A DNA stretch of 64,000 nt from Ampelomyces quisqualis. Taxonomy: Eukaryota; Ascomycota; Dothideomycetes; Pleosporales; Phaeosphaeriaceae. This document shows, piece after piece, positions 9,172 through 20,268 of this stretch. Each line of letters starts with the position of its first letter. Within the stretch, counting starts at the first letter, position 1. A program made the translations under genes and the position numbers. The notes under the pieces are model-generated. The model did not search any database. It saw nothing but the letters and a program-made list of their open reading frames with translations, and was not told the origin of the DNA. The stretch lies in NCBI GenBank assembly GCA_018398575.1, contig JAGTXZ010000010.1:372001-436000 (forward strand), written 5' to 3'.

Positions 9172-11844
9172 TCACCTGCGCGTCTGGTGCTGGAGAGCCA
9201 TGACAGCCTGCTCGAGCTGATGTAGCCTGGAATCCTTCTCTTCGTTCTCCTGTCTCAGGCGCTTGACTTCCGCACGCAGGTACTCGTTATCGCGTTCTGA
9301 GAGTTCTGAGTCAGAGCCTCTCTTGCGTTTCAACGAAGCCAAGTCGTCATCGTCGCGGTAGTCTACAGTATGCAGATATGGTGACTCTGAGGTGCTGCGA
9401 CTCTCAACGAGTGGCGAACCCTCCAACGTCTCACGTCGAATAATCAGTCCGTGCATGTCCGCTGACATGCTCGTCCGGCGGTGGACCCGGCGAATGTGCT
9501 CAGCAAGATTCTCCTTTCGCGTAAACCCGGCACCTGAGCTGCGTTTGCAGTCGTTGAATGGACAGAAGAGGGACTTCTTGGTACCGCCGTGCATCCTGTG
9601 CACTTCGCGTTCGTGACGAAGAAGCCCGCCACTGTACGTAAAGCCCTGTAGCTTCTCGCAGCCTTTGACGTTACACTTGTAGGGTCGGTCATGTTTATCC
9701 ATGTGTTTGCTTGGAACAATTTTAGCACAGCTCAAGTACAGTTGTGGGACGGAAGACTCACCTCCATTCACACTTTCGGTCGAACAGTAGTCCTGCACAT
9801 TCCTTGTGCCGGCAAGTCATCTTGCCTTCTGGAGTTCTTAAGGGTTCCTCGGCACGCTTGAAGATGAAGTTTTTCCGCAGCGATCCGTCTTCTTCTACAT
9901 CTTGTGAAGAACGATCCTCTGAAAAGTGGTGACTGTGGGTTCGCGGGCTTGTGTTAATGTGTGAGGGTTCGCCACGCGTCGGAGATAGCAGGGGCGACCG
10001 GGGACCTGACATGCTCACGGGAGTAGGAATGTTGGAAGTAGAGGCAGTCGACGAGGTCCGCTCGTGCTTGACTGGAAGTTGTGGCAGCTGAATCGAGGTG
10101 TTTTCTAGCACTATTTGAGACGTCATGTTGTATGGGAGGTTTGCGTAGTTGAAGTTGATATTGTGCTGCAAAGGGGACGCCTGAGGCTGGTGATGTATAG
10201 CGCCGAAGGACGCAAAGTCTGGGTGTGGCGGAGCAATCTCGCTTCCCGCCGTGCCGGTGACTCGAATGCTCGGAGTCTGTGGAGTTGCAATCAGATGACG
10301 ACGACTTCGCTGTGGCAAAGAAGCGAACGGAACCAGCTGCCAAGGATCGTCGAGGTTGCCGCCGGCGCCAAGATGCGGGAAGACGGTGAGTGGCGGGCCT
10401 TGATTTTGAGGCAAACAGGAACTATGGTGGAAATTTGCAGGGAACTGGCTGAGGTCGCGGTGGTAATAAGTACTCTGGCCTAGTGACGGTTAGTCTCAAG
10501 GTCACTGCAGGCTGAAACCAGGGTGTGGATGGTGAGTAGGGTGGATTTGTGACTCAGAAACGGAAGACTACACACCTGGCATCTGGGGCGGTGCTTGATC
10601 ATAGCGCAGCGACCCAATCACTCCCACATTGTTGTTGTCATCCTCGTGCGCCGGCAGCCTAAAGCCCAAAGGGCTGAGATGGGATTCCCATGTGTCCGCG
10701 TTTCGTGCCTGGAACACTTGGTCAAGCCCCACCGTGCCGTCGGCTTGCGAGGGCTGCTGCGCCGAGTGTTGCGGCTGTGCGCCAATCAGCTCCAAGCCGA
10801 AGTTGACGTCTGCTTCTTTTAGCACCGAAACACGACTGAGGTCGCAAGAGGAACAAGGTGCAAACTTACAGTCCGAGGACGCCGGCGCGCTCCACGGCAC
10901 GCTGGGAAAGTCGAGGTGCTGCAGCAGTCTTTCCTGTCGCACGCGCGTGTCGGCCTTGGGATCGGCTGCACTGGAGTCGCCGTTGTAAAACATCCAGCAC
11001 ACCCCCCATAGCACGGCCAGAGAGGGCTTGATATTCCACGGAAAGCACGTGCTGGCCAGCTGCGGCTTCTCCGCAAATTCCGAGAACCAGCACAGCAGCT
11101 TCCGTTGCAGCTTGTCATGCCCACCACGCAGCAGCTCCCCCAGCGCCTTGCGCGTCAGAACCTGCACCAGCTCGAGCTGCAATCGCAGCAGCAGATGCTC
11201 ATAATTGGCCATGAAGACGTCGTCAATATCGAGTCCAGAAGCCAGGCCGCGGGCGACTAGCCACTCGTCGCTGTGCTGTGAACGGCATGTAGCCAAGGTG
11301 TCCAGGGCCTCCTGGACTGTGACCAAGAGCTTGATGATGTGGTCCAGGAAACGGCCCTCAAAAATCGGCGCATTGCTGTGTTTGAGGAAGGCCTTGTCAT
11401 CGCGTGCAGCATTAGAGAGCGTGTGCCCTGCTGGAACGACTTGATTGATGGAGCTCAGAATGCTGAATCGCAAGCTTAGTAGGCGAAACCACACACAAAG
11501 TTTCTCTCAACGTACTGTTGCAGCTCTTCGGCACATGTGTCTGGGGCTGCGGAGACATGCAGTGCCGGCGTTCGCAACTGGGACCCCAGCGCGGAATGAT
11601 CCGCATTGTGCTTGCGCCGCCTGAGGACGCGCTCTCGGCCATGGTGATGCCAGGCCTTTGTGTGTCGCACGCTGGTCCGCCGTGGCCCACGGACAACGCT
11701 CTTGATCGCCCCTAGGCCAAGCTGGCGGGCGCGGGCTGCGCGGGCGGGAGTGCGCGGCTCGACGCGTCGCCCGAGCTGGTTGACAAATTGAAGCACCTGG
11801 AAGGTGAGCAGCGCGTTTGTCTGCTTGCGCTGACGGATCGCCAT
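9172..11844 (-). CDS. C2H2 zinc-finger transcription factor with C-terminal coiled coil
   Basis: Four exons (11844-11516, 11462-10576, 10479-9762, 9709-9172) joined by GT-AG introns of 53, 96 and 52 bp sum to 2472 bases, or 823 residues. The first intron has a good branch site (CTACTAAG). A folded-looking N-terminal half (exon 2) is followed by a Ser/Pro/Gln-rich middle. Three C2H2 fingers sit near residues 630-725. The first is completed only by splicing (CEW joined to SKHMDKH); the next are YKCNVKGCEK...LLRHEREVH and FCPFNDC...NLAEHIRRVH. A Leu-rich heptad helix ends the protein (YLRAEVKRLRQENEEKDSRL). It is probably a DNA-binding regulator; targets are unknown. An optional in-frame 57 bp intron may exist near 10813-10869. 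The N-terminal exon is the least certain part. Confidence 0.75.
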
Positions 11845-12984
11845 GCCGAGATCGCTTACGCCTTACGGTGGTAGGGCAGGTCTGAGGACGTAACTACAAA
11901 CCACGCCCCTCAGGTCCACGACGAGCAGGTATATACTCGGCATCATACCGGGCGGAGTCAGGCTGGGTGAGTCTGGCAGTCACGACACCCAGGAGGAGCA
12001 TGGCAAAGCCACTCGCGTCCTGATCACAGCCACCTGCATTGGTGCCTGGTTCCCCAACACCTCATGCAGCAGCCTATCCTGACCGACCTTCACTATACCA
12101 GTAGAGTGGCGCAGTCTATCTATCTCCTTGCCACCATGTCCTGCTAGGCACACAGTGTGCCGTCCACTGACCGCCGCTGTTTGGTTGCTGCCTTGCCATG
12201 GCGCCTCCGGGTGTCAACTTCTTGCACGTCACCCGTGCTATCATTTCCAGTGGCTATCGTGCTTCATGCAAGTCGCACCAAACATTTGGATCTGTTGCAA
12301 GGATGGGACACGCCATCCCCAGGACTCTCGAAACAACCTGCAACACGGATCGGATCATGGCGTCTCAACACCCATACTTAGTTCGAGTCGACCACAACAG
12401 GGTCAGTTTCCCGAATTGTGTTGAAAACCAGGCCATTTGGACAAAATCCACAATCAGCCATATTTGCGCTCTCACAGTAGCGTACATATGATGGGCAATA
12501 ATGAGAATGTATCTAGCACCACCCTCTTCCCTTCGTGGCAAACGTAACAAACTTCGAGCCTATTCACTACCGAACAGCAGCGCCCAGAGAAGCTTAGGAG
12601 AGCTGGTCTGTGCATTGCATGGCAGGACTGCAGATTCCGAATGTCGTTGGCAAGGGAGGTATCAAACGTTTCGTGCGACGAGCTGATACGAACAACAAAC
12701 GACACAAATCATTCTGGGAGCGGAATAAGTACTGGGACAGGAATATTTTTGGCGGTGTCTTGGGGGTCTGTGTGTCAGCTGCTGAGCGTGCTGCTGGTAG
12801 CTACCGTGCAACAAGTTTGTACACGCAAGGTACAGTAAATGACGCGACTTCAGAGAGAAGTGTTGTTCATGGCATTTGTTAGTAGGAGTACAGCATCAAG
12901 CGCTAATGGTCGCTCAACATGGGCTTTTCCATCTGACCCAAGGACATGTGTGCAGCCCCGCCCCCGGTACATTCATCGCGCTGC
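11845..12984. other. Interval without a recognisable gene
   Basis: The 1.1 kb between the start of the C2H2 factor and the stop of prohibitin holds only short overlapping frames with no family resemblance. It presumably contains the promoter of the C2H2 gene and the 3' UTR of prohibitin. Confidence 0.5.
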
Positions 12985-13922
12985 TCAATTCCTTAGACCT
13001 AGCAGAAAGCTACCGCCGGACTTGCCACCTTCGCCTGAACCACCGCCCGGTAGGTATGAGATGTTTGGATTCCGTGCCAATAGCTGCGCAACATCCTTCT
13101 GCGTCTCGATTCTTCGAATCAAGACCAGGCCGTCACCACTCTTCTGCACTGCCTTGCTGATTGTGTCTGCGGCCTCGGCCTCGCCCTCTGCGCGGATGAC
13201 GTTGGCCTGGCGCTCCTGCTCGGCCTTCTCGACGATGAATCGGGCGCGCTCGGCTTCCTGCTGCGCAATCTGCTTCTCCTCGACGGCTTTTGTAAACTCC
13301 TTGCCAAAGGTCATGTGTGTGATGGAGACATCTTCGAGGGCAATGTTGAACTCGTTGGCGCGCTTGAGCAGGTCGGTGCGGATGCGGTTGGAGACGGCTT
13401 CACGCTGCGTGATGAGCTCTGCAGCGTCGAACTGGGCAACGATGGCTTTGAGCACTTCGTTGCCGATGGAGGGGAGGACGCGCTCGTCGTAGTCGGGGCC
13501 GAGGTTCTGGTGGTCGGGTCAATTCACAATTCGCAGCGGGTGTCATGTGACACAACTCCATGTCTGGTAGGGGTGGCTGTAGGATAGACGGGTAGACGCA
13601 CCTGGTAGATCTTGGGCAGCTGCTTCACCTCGGGCCGGTGCAGCACCCTCAGCGTCAGCGTCACCATCTGCAAGTCCTTGCTGCCCGTCGTCGTAGAAAT
13701 GTTCCTCGGCCGTGTGCGCACATCGTACACAATCGCCCGCTGCAGCCACGGAACCAGGAAATGCGTGCCTTCGTTGACCACGTCTTCTTTGACACCAGAC
13801 ACCCTGTCGAAGATGACGGCGCGCGTTCCGCCCTTGACGTCGTACATGGACGATTGGATCACCGATGCGGCGACAGCGCCGGGGACGATCCAGCGGAACA
13901 AGGACGTGGGGAAGGCAGCCAT
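12985..13922 (-). CDS. PHB1: Prohibitin 1 (mitochondrial inner-membrane scaffold)
   Basis: Two exons (13922-13602 and 13506-12985, 95 bp intron, GTGCGT...CAG, phase 0) give 280 residues, the usual length for fungal prohibitin 1. An N-terminal hydrophobic anchor (about residues 10-25) precedes the SPFH/PHB domain (GGTRAVIFDRVSGV, TLTLRVLHRPE, YDERVLPSIGNEVLKAIVAQ, DVSITHMTFG). A long C-terminal coiled coil follows (KQIAQQEAERARFIVEKAEQ). Prohibitins 1 and 2 form ring complexes in the inner membrane that stabilise respiratory proteins and cristae. The C-terminus ends in a Gly/Ser tail. The gene lies head-on to nothing; its promoter faces the 3' end of the eIF4E-like gene. Confidence 0.97.
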
Positions 13923-14193
13923 GGCGGTTGTGGTTGCGTGGGCGGCGTGGGTGTGAGCTTAGTCGGCTCGTGGTGTCGGGGCAATAATACTTTGCAGGTA
14001 GCCATGTTCGAAAATGATGCATGTCATGTTGGTCTGTGCTCCGAGTGCGGAGCCTCTACACCGTACGGCGTGATTGGGTCACATGTTCTGCCCAAGACCT
14101 CTGGATTCGCACGTCACGGGCTGGGGACGACAACAATATAAACAGATTCCTAGGTTGGCGGAGGCTCAAACGCCACATGGCATCTATGATAGC

Positions 14194-15353
14194 CTACTGC
14201 TCGATAAAACCCTTGTGCTCCTTGTGCGCCTTGTACCAGTAGCTGTCTTCCTTCTTGGGCACAAGCTCCTCGGAGAGCTTGTCGAGAATCGTCTTCAGCA
14301 GCTTCTCTTTGCCCGCCTCATTCTCCGCATCTCGGTTCCACACGGCAATCTGGACTGCGTTCCAACGAACCGAGTACGAGATGCCGCAGATGTCGTCGTT
14401 GAAGGCTGTAATCCTGTCAGTGATGCGCATACAAAACAAGTTGCTGCCGCCTTACAAGCTCGCTTCGTCTCCACAGCACCTTGCAGACCATCTCCCACGG
14501 CAAGCAAGCACATCTCGTGCCAGAACTGTGCTGCGACGTCCTTGGAGATCTTGAAGTACCAAGCCCCGCCGCGTGTGTTGCGGGGATCCTCCCATAATGG
14601 CTTGATGCCCGTGTGGAAGAGGTGTATGGAATCGCGTAACTTCAGACTCTCAACTGGGATGTTGTTGAAGTGCTGGTAGAACTCCTTGATGCTGACGATC
14701 TGGTCGCCGAGGGGTTTTGGCCGTGAAGCGTATTCCTCTGACTGGGCCGACTTGTCTTTAGGCGTGGCCTGCTGACCTTTCTCGGCCCAGAACATCCACT
14801 TGTGCCGGAATTCGGGAATGCGCACCGACTTGAAGATGGAGTTGAGCATGGCGGAGCCACGTGCGGGCGAGGCCGTGGCCGATTGCTCCTCTGGGGTGAT
14901 TGGGGGAAGGTCAGAAGTGCTGAGCACCGGGAAGCGGCCGGCCATGGCTGAAGAGAATGCAGGTACACCGAGCGAGTGGGCGATGTTCTTGACTTCGTCG
15001 ACGTCTGAGCGAACGATGAGGATGTGCTTGCAGTTGTCAATGGCGAGATCGTTGTCGACGTCACGGGCTATGGAGGAGTCGAGTAGGCCGAGAATTCTGT
15101 GCAGACCGAACTTGACTGCGGGACTCAGAGGTAGTGTTGAAGCAGGCCGGGGCGCGTCGTTCTCGGTAGCGTGGGTAAGGGCTTCGAGAAGAGAGCACGA
15201 AATAGCCTGGCCAGCAGCTGCGACGGCAGTGGGTTCAGAGCGGTTGCGGGATGCTGTGTAAGGAGAGAATTCGTTCGCTAGAACCTTGTTGTGGTAAGCA
15301 TTGCGCGCGGCAGACGCCTGGAGCAATCCGTAAAGACGAGCGGCTTCGGACAT
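14194..15353 (-). CDS. eIF4E-family cap-binding protein with long N-terminal extension
   Basis: Two exons (15353-14456 and 14405-14194, 50 bp intron GTAAGG...CAG) give 369 residues. The eIF4E fold occupies about residues 195-369: HKWMFWAEK, then SLKLRDSIHLFHTGIKPLWE, GGAWYF and VRWNAVQIAVWNRD. The Trp-Glu pair in PLWEDP corresponds to the cap-guanine binding pair of eIF4E, and the other tryptophans are retained. The first ~190 residues (Ala/Ser-rich, helical) have no counterpart in canonical eIF4E of about 210 residues. It is therefore more likely a divergent 4E paralogue, possibly a regulator of translation of selected mRNAs, than the main initiation factor. Function beyond cap binding is inference. 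Confidence 0.88.
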
Positions 15354-16289
15354 AATGATAAGGGCAGAACTAGAGCGATGGGAAGTGTGGCAGATGATAG
15401 GCGCACTAACTTGGTTCAGAGAGCGCTATTCCCCTGACAATAGCTACCGCAGGTATTGTTTGCCCCGGTGAAAGTGAGTGGTAGCAGTGAATCAGAGCGG
15501 TGAATGAAAAGCCATGGCAGGGTCAAAATGAACGGCCAAGATGTCGTGTTATTGTGGTGCTTGGGGGCCATACGACAAACACACGCAGGGAAATGGTGGT
15601 TTAGGACGAGGTTTTGGGCATGGCGGTGCAAGATACTTGGTGGGGAAGGAGAAAATGGCTGCATGCTACGTACTGTCTGAGAACGTCGGCTTGGGTCGAT
15701 GCACGAGTATGGGTCTGCGATGTGGGGTAGATTTGCGGTAGAATGGAAGGCTCGAGGGGAGGCTGACGGGCAGCAAGCTGTGGTTGAACAGGAGCAGGGC
15801 CAGCTGGGGGTCTTAAAGAGGTTGAGCCGGCACGACGCCCGTTGTGGCTCGTTTCAAGAGGCCGTTCCATGATCCCTGCTGACACGGTGACCTGCCATTG
15901 TCTGAAGCCGCGAGGCTATAGCGCGTCTTGGCCGCTGCAACGACGGCAGCGGGCCGGGGACTGGGTGTGCAAGCGTCGTATGGGCTGCCCAAGCAAACAT
16001 ACACACAGTACGGAGTCGGAGGGAGTACACACGAGTGCAGAGCGCGAGGTGCGAGGTGCGAGATGCCGAGGGTCCAGGGGGGGTGACGTAGGCGGGGTGG
16101 CGGGCAATCGGCCAGTAGGAAACGTACAGTACTCCGTACACCGCCCCGACTTTCCATCTGAAGGGGTAGAGTTTTCCCCCCGCACACACACAACCCCGCG
16201 ACCAAGTCACACCACAAGCGCAGCACCTCCCTCACGACACCGCCTCCCATACCTTCGTCGCCCTTCCACCACATCGAGCAACGACACCA
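15354..16289. promoter_or_regulatory. Divergent intergenic region (eIF4E-like / NOPCHAP1-like)
   Basis: This 936 bp contains the promoters of both flanking divergent genes. It has CT/CA-rich runs upstream of 16290 and several TACTCCGTA / TACGGAGT motifs (about 16008 and 16130-16140). No coding region was recognised. Confidence 0.5.
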
Positions 16290-17019
16290 ATGTCCCGCCC
16301 ATCGCATAGCGCAGCCTCGCAGGGCCAGCGCGTCCGGTTCAAGACCAACGGCGGCTCCCAGCCCGCCATATCAGACGAGTCGGCACGCACAGCCACGCGC
16401 ACTGCCGGCGACTCCGGCTCCGACAGTGACAGCGACAGCGAACTCTCTGAGTCCAGCGAAGAGCCCAGCTCAGAGAGCTCAGACGACAGCGACAGCGACA
16501 GCGAAGACGGCCAAGGCGACGATGCCATGCCCGGTACACGCCCGCGACAGCCTCGTGGGCGGAATGGTGTCATAAACCTGCGAGCCGGCCAAGGACAGAA
16601 GCCCAAGATGACGTTCGACAAGAGCGCGTTGGGGCCAGACATCCGCGACTTCCTCAAGGATTTTCTGCCGCAATTAAAGGCTGCAAATGACGAGCTCGAG
16701 GCCAAGCGGCGCGCCGGCACGCTGAAGAGCAGAGAGATTGAAATGACCGACGCAGACGACCAAGATCAGTGCATCGAGATGGTGAGTGGTGTGTTACCTA
16801 CACGAAGACACAGGACAGCTAACGGCCATGCAGGACCTGGGACTCGGCGTGCTCGAAGAGAAAAACCCCAATGTACAGGACAGCTCGGCCTCCGACAGCG
16901 ACGAGGACATGCGGGACGGCGATGCAGAAAAGGACGTGCTTGGGAAGCTCATGGGTCGCGCAGGCAGAAAGGAATCAGTCTCAATCCAGGAAGTTCGGGA
17001 TGCGCAACAAACATGCTGA
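16290..17019 (+). CDS. NOPCHAP1-like protein (DUF4598 family), putative snoRNP assembly factor
   Basis: Two exons (16290-16781 and 16834-17019; 52 bp intron GTGAGT...CAG, phase 0) give 225 residues. The N-terminal third is a Ser/Asp-rich acidic tract, about residues 45-80. The core holds FLKDFLPQLKAANDELEA and, across the splice, IEMDLGLGVLEEK. Both are hallmarks of the small DUF4598/NOPCHAP1 family, which in animals links the R2TP chaperone to box C/D snoRNP proteins. A second acidic patch (ASDSDEDMRDGDAE) and a short basic tail follow. The assignment rests on these two motifs only. Confidence 0.75.
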
Positions 17020-17106
17020 TATCTCAAATCAGCAACGTCGGTACCATGTGAAATACCCTCTTTATACTTGATGCCCAGTACGACCCGTGCCGACATTGTC
17101 TTTTCT

Positions 17107-17277
17107 CAAGTACACGACACCCACTCTCAAGCATGGCCATGTCTTTCCCAAGTACAGGACACCCACTCTCAAGCATGGCCATGTCTTTCCCAAATACAGG
17201 ACATCCCCCCCCTCAAGCGTGGCCATGTCTTTCCCAGGTACAGGACACCGCCACTCTAAGCATGGCCATGTCCGCCC
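17107..17277. repeat. Minisatellite, four 42-44 bp units, overlapping a coding end
   Basis: Units start at 17107, 17149, 17191 and 17235 and share a core reading GTACAGGACACC...AAGCATGGCCATGTC. The first two are 42 bp and nearly identical; the third is 44 bp; the fourth decays near 17277. The array sits between two convergent genes, and its last unit overlaps the last codons and stop (17256) of the DUF1264 gene. Confidence 0.9.
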
Positions 17278-18049
17278 TTGGCCCACGTCGCGTCAGCATT
17301 CGCATGCATCTCCGGCTCCTTGATGTACGCCCTGGCCTGCTTCTTCCGCTGCGAGTCTGCACCGAACCGCTCATCCCGCTCCTTCAATCGCTTCTCGAAG
17401 TCGGGCATCTGGTCAGCCGCCGTATAGCTCGTCATCAGCTGAGGTGGCCCAAGCGGCAGCATGTCCCCTCGATCTGTCTGCCAGAGATGATAAACCTTAC
17501 CATAGAGCTCGATGACTTCTTCCATCTCCTTGTTCTCGGCGACTTCCCATGCAGCGTCCGGGATTGCGCTGGGCTTCGGCATGATCAGCATGCCGGACTT
17601 CACCTCAAAAACATGCGAGTGCCAAAGCTTCTGCTCTTCTTGGTCCAGTGAGTTGTACAACCTGGGTGTGATCATATACTCTGGACCAGCATGAGCTGAA
17701 GTAGACGGAGACGAGGTTTTCGAGACACGTACCAATTCCAATGATTCGGGCGGGTTGCTCTGGAGAGTCGTACAGGATGCATTGCCGCACTTCGTCGTTC
17801 AAGTGCGCGCAATAGTGATTCGCCTCCACAGCAACACGTGTAGGTTCATGGGCGTATGCGTGGAACGCGTTCAAATGTGCGCAAATCCGCTTGACGGGTG
17901 CAAAATTCTATACGCAGTGAGTATATACGGACAAGCGAGTAGACACCTTCAAATCTCACTTGTACAAGAGACGCGCCCGTTTCCAGAATCTTGTTCGTTG
18001 TACTTTCAGGCTCACCGATTACCTTCTTATTGACAGGAAGATTATCCAT
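17256..18049 (-). CDS. DUF1264 / oil-body-associated-protein-like protein
   Basis: Three exons (18049-17960, 17907-17733, 17680-17256; both introns 52 bp) give 229 residues. Spliced motifs match the DUF1264 (OBAP) family: KRICAHLNAFHAYAHEPTRV, EANHYCAHLNDEVRQCILYD, RIIGIEYMITPRLYNSL, EQKLWHSHVFEVKSGMLIMP. Plant members associate with lipid bodies. In fungi the role is unknown, and the conserved His residues hint at metal or ligand binding (inference). The C-terminal WAKGGHGHA is encoded by the edge of a minisatellite, so the last residues may be a recent addition. Confidence 0.92.
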
Positions 18050-18607
18050 ATCGTGTTCGATCGGGTCACAGGTTCAGGCTTGATTAACAAACTTGTGCTT
18101 TGCAAGTTCAAGTGCGATGTCATGGTAGCAGACTGACTAATGCGAAGAGATGACGTCACAGTGAATTCTTTGCCGCTAGGCCTCTTTCTGGTAGGGTGTA
18201 CCCTGCTCACTGCTCAGGAACACAGTACATTTCGCCTTTCTTTCTGTAAATATTTCACTGAGCGGCGCAATGGGCAGTATTTGCTGGCCCGTCAAACAGC
18301 CTCCAGCATCATTTGCTTCTTTTGCCTTTCACCTGGTGTTAGCCAGGTTAGCTTCATTGTTTGGTGGTCCACCTACCTTCACCTCCGTCTCAGAAATTGC
18401 CCAAGTTATACCCCAGGACAGTAGGCAATGGCACAGATGACGTGATAAGGTATACAATGAAAGAGATTTGTCAGGTGATTGAGCTGTCCGCCCAACCAAG
18501 GCGCACTCTCATTGCGCTTGGCAGTATTTAGTCTGCCCACCAAGCAACATAGCCTGGGTTCTTTTACTTACCCTCCGCCTCGGTCCACAACTGCAACCTG
18601 GAGCGCA
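18050..18607. promoter_or_regulatory. Divergent intergenic region
   Basis: This 558 bp separates the divergent starts of the DUF1264 gene and the orphan at 18608. No coding exon or strong TATA box was recognised. Confidence 0.4.
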
Positions 18608-19265
18608 ATGGGCATCGACCCCTTCACAGCTAGCGCGTACACCATGCCCCCGACGAATAGCCAACAAGAGTCACGCTACAGCATCAACAAGATGGCAGGA
18701 CAAAAGCCTCAAACCTCGATGCCCCCGCCAGCGTCGCCAGGCTACCAGTCAGCTCCATACACCCATGCCGGTCAGGGACCTCATGTCGACCCGTATGGTC
18801 AAGCTCCCGCGCCATCTCCTACTGTTATTCCCGCACAGACTCCAACGGACCCTCTTGAGCAGCGTGTGCTAGACTTGCTCTATCCGTATCGCGACGAGTG
18901 CTTCAAGGAGGATGACGACATGACCATGGCTCGCGAACGTGCAGCTCTTATTCTCTGCGGTGGGTTGCAACCTTCTAGTCCTGACCACAACGTACTTACT
19001 CTGCTCAGAGAACATCGCCTTTCTCATTCGCCATAACCAATCTAGCTACGGCAAACGAATTGACCTCAATGACGTCTCCATCATCTCGCGCAACTGGCAG
19101 GGTATGAAGCAGTTCGGCGGATCCGCGGGGCTCGGCGTCTTCGTGAATGGAAATGGTTTCACGCACACAGTGCTTCGTATCACGGTCAGCTCGGGCGAGG
19201 ATGCCATCGACCGCTTCACGACTCAGGTGGACTCTGTTTTACAGACGTTCTTCCCGGAAATTTGA
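18608..19265 (+). CDS. Conserved-looking hypothetical protein with Pro/Gln-rich N-terminus
   Basis: Two exons (18608-18959 and 19009-19265; 49 bp GTGGGT...CAG intron) give 202 residues. Residues 1-85 are rich in Pro, Gln, Ser and Tyr and look disordered. The C-terminal half is compact and of mixed composition (LEQRVLDLLYPYRDECFKED, ENIAFLIRHNQSSYGKRIDL, DAIDRFTTQVDSVLQTFFPE), suggesting a small alpha/beta fold. No family was recognised. There is no signal peptide or membrane segment. The splice is supported by loss of the open frame at the intron and by phase agreement. Confidence 0.7.
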
Positions 19266-20268
19266 GAGGATGATGAGCATACTTGAATTGGGAGTTTCTC
19301 GCAGACTGGACGCGCTTAAATCGAGCTTGGAATCGCGGATGGTCTCGCCATATCGGCGATGTTGATACAGATCAATCTTCAATGACGTAGCGAGGTGAAT
19401 GTGAAAACTTGCAAAATCTTTCGCCTTCCAAAACCCCGTGCACGTATCTGACTGTTGTACTGTCTATCCGCACTTTGCTTCAATTTCAACTAATCAACCT
19501 ACATACGCTGCACCCGCCTTCTTCACTACACCACAAGCTTCACAGGCTAAAACTACCTTGCATGCTCTATAGCGGACTGTAGTTTTTAAAGGGATATCTG
19601 CATATATCTGCAAGAGGTCCCATGACGAATTCTTGCTATGCTGGTGCAGGCGAAACCACAATGGCATGACATGAAACCCCAGACAAATTGATAATTGCTG
19701 ACAGATTTCAGCTCCTGGCCAACGAAAGTCAAAACAGAGTTGTCAGAATGATGTGCAACTCTAACAAGGCTAGTGTAGACGTGTCGCACCACTCACGAAA
19801 CACGTCGACCACCGATAGCGCCAGTGACACGTGCGGCGAAAAGAACATCACAATTTGCTTATTCGATTGCTAACAAGATTAAGCGTTGCAGAGCTTGCAG
19901 AGCATTATTGACGTATGTTCGCACGGCAAAAACATGTTGCTAAAGCGTATAGACATCGCATCAGGCCCTAGTTCGAAAGCTGCAAGGAGCCCAATTCCAG
20001 CTTCCGTTCAATCAGAGACCATGATCCGGATGCAATGATGCTTCAAGAACCCGCCATATCGGGGGACTCAAAAGAATATGGTCGGATCGCTCCACACAAG
20101 TCTGGCGAAGTTGACAGGTACCGCAGAGTTTCTTCACTCCAAAATGCAGGAATTGCACACAATGCTCGTTGTGGGTCACTGCAAGTGCTCTCGAGTAGCT
20201 TCATAGCTCGGGGCATACAAAGGCCACCTGCCGCCGGAGGTGCGGTCATTATGTACGCTGTGGGATCA
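19266..20268. other. Interval without a recognisable gene
   Basis: About 1 kb between two convergent stop codons. The only open frames are short and lack coding character. Confidence 0.5.

Noticed and set aside
10813..10869. Extra 57 bp intron inside exon 2 of the C2H2 factor (GTAAGT donor)
   Set aside because: The acceptor is weak and the frame is open either way, so it was left as coding but noted as an alternative.
11412..11696. Alternative N-terminal exon for the C2H2 factor starting MAESASSGGAST
   Set aside because: Its splice phase does not match the next exon; the 11844 frame does.
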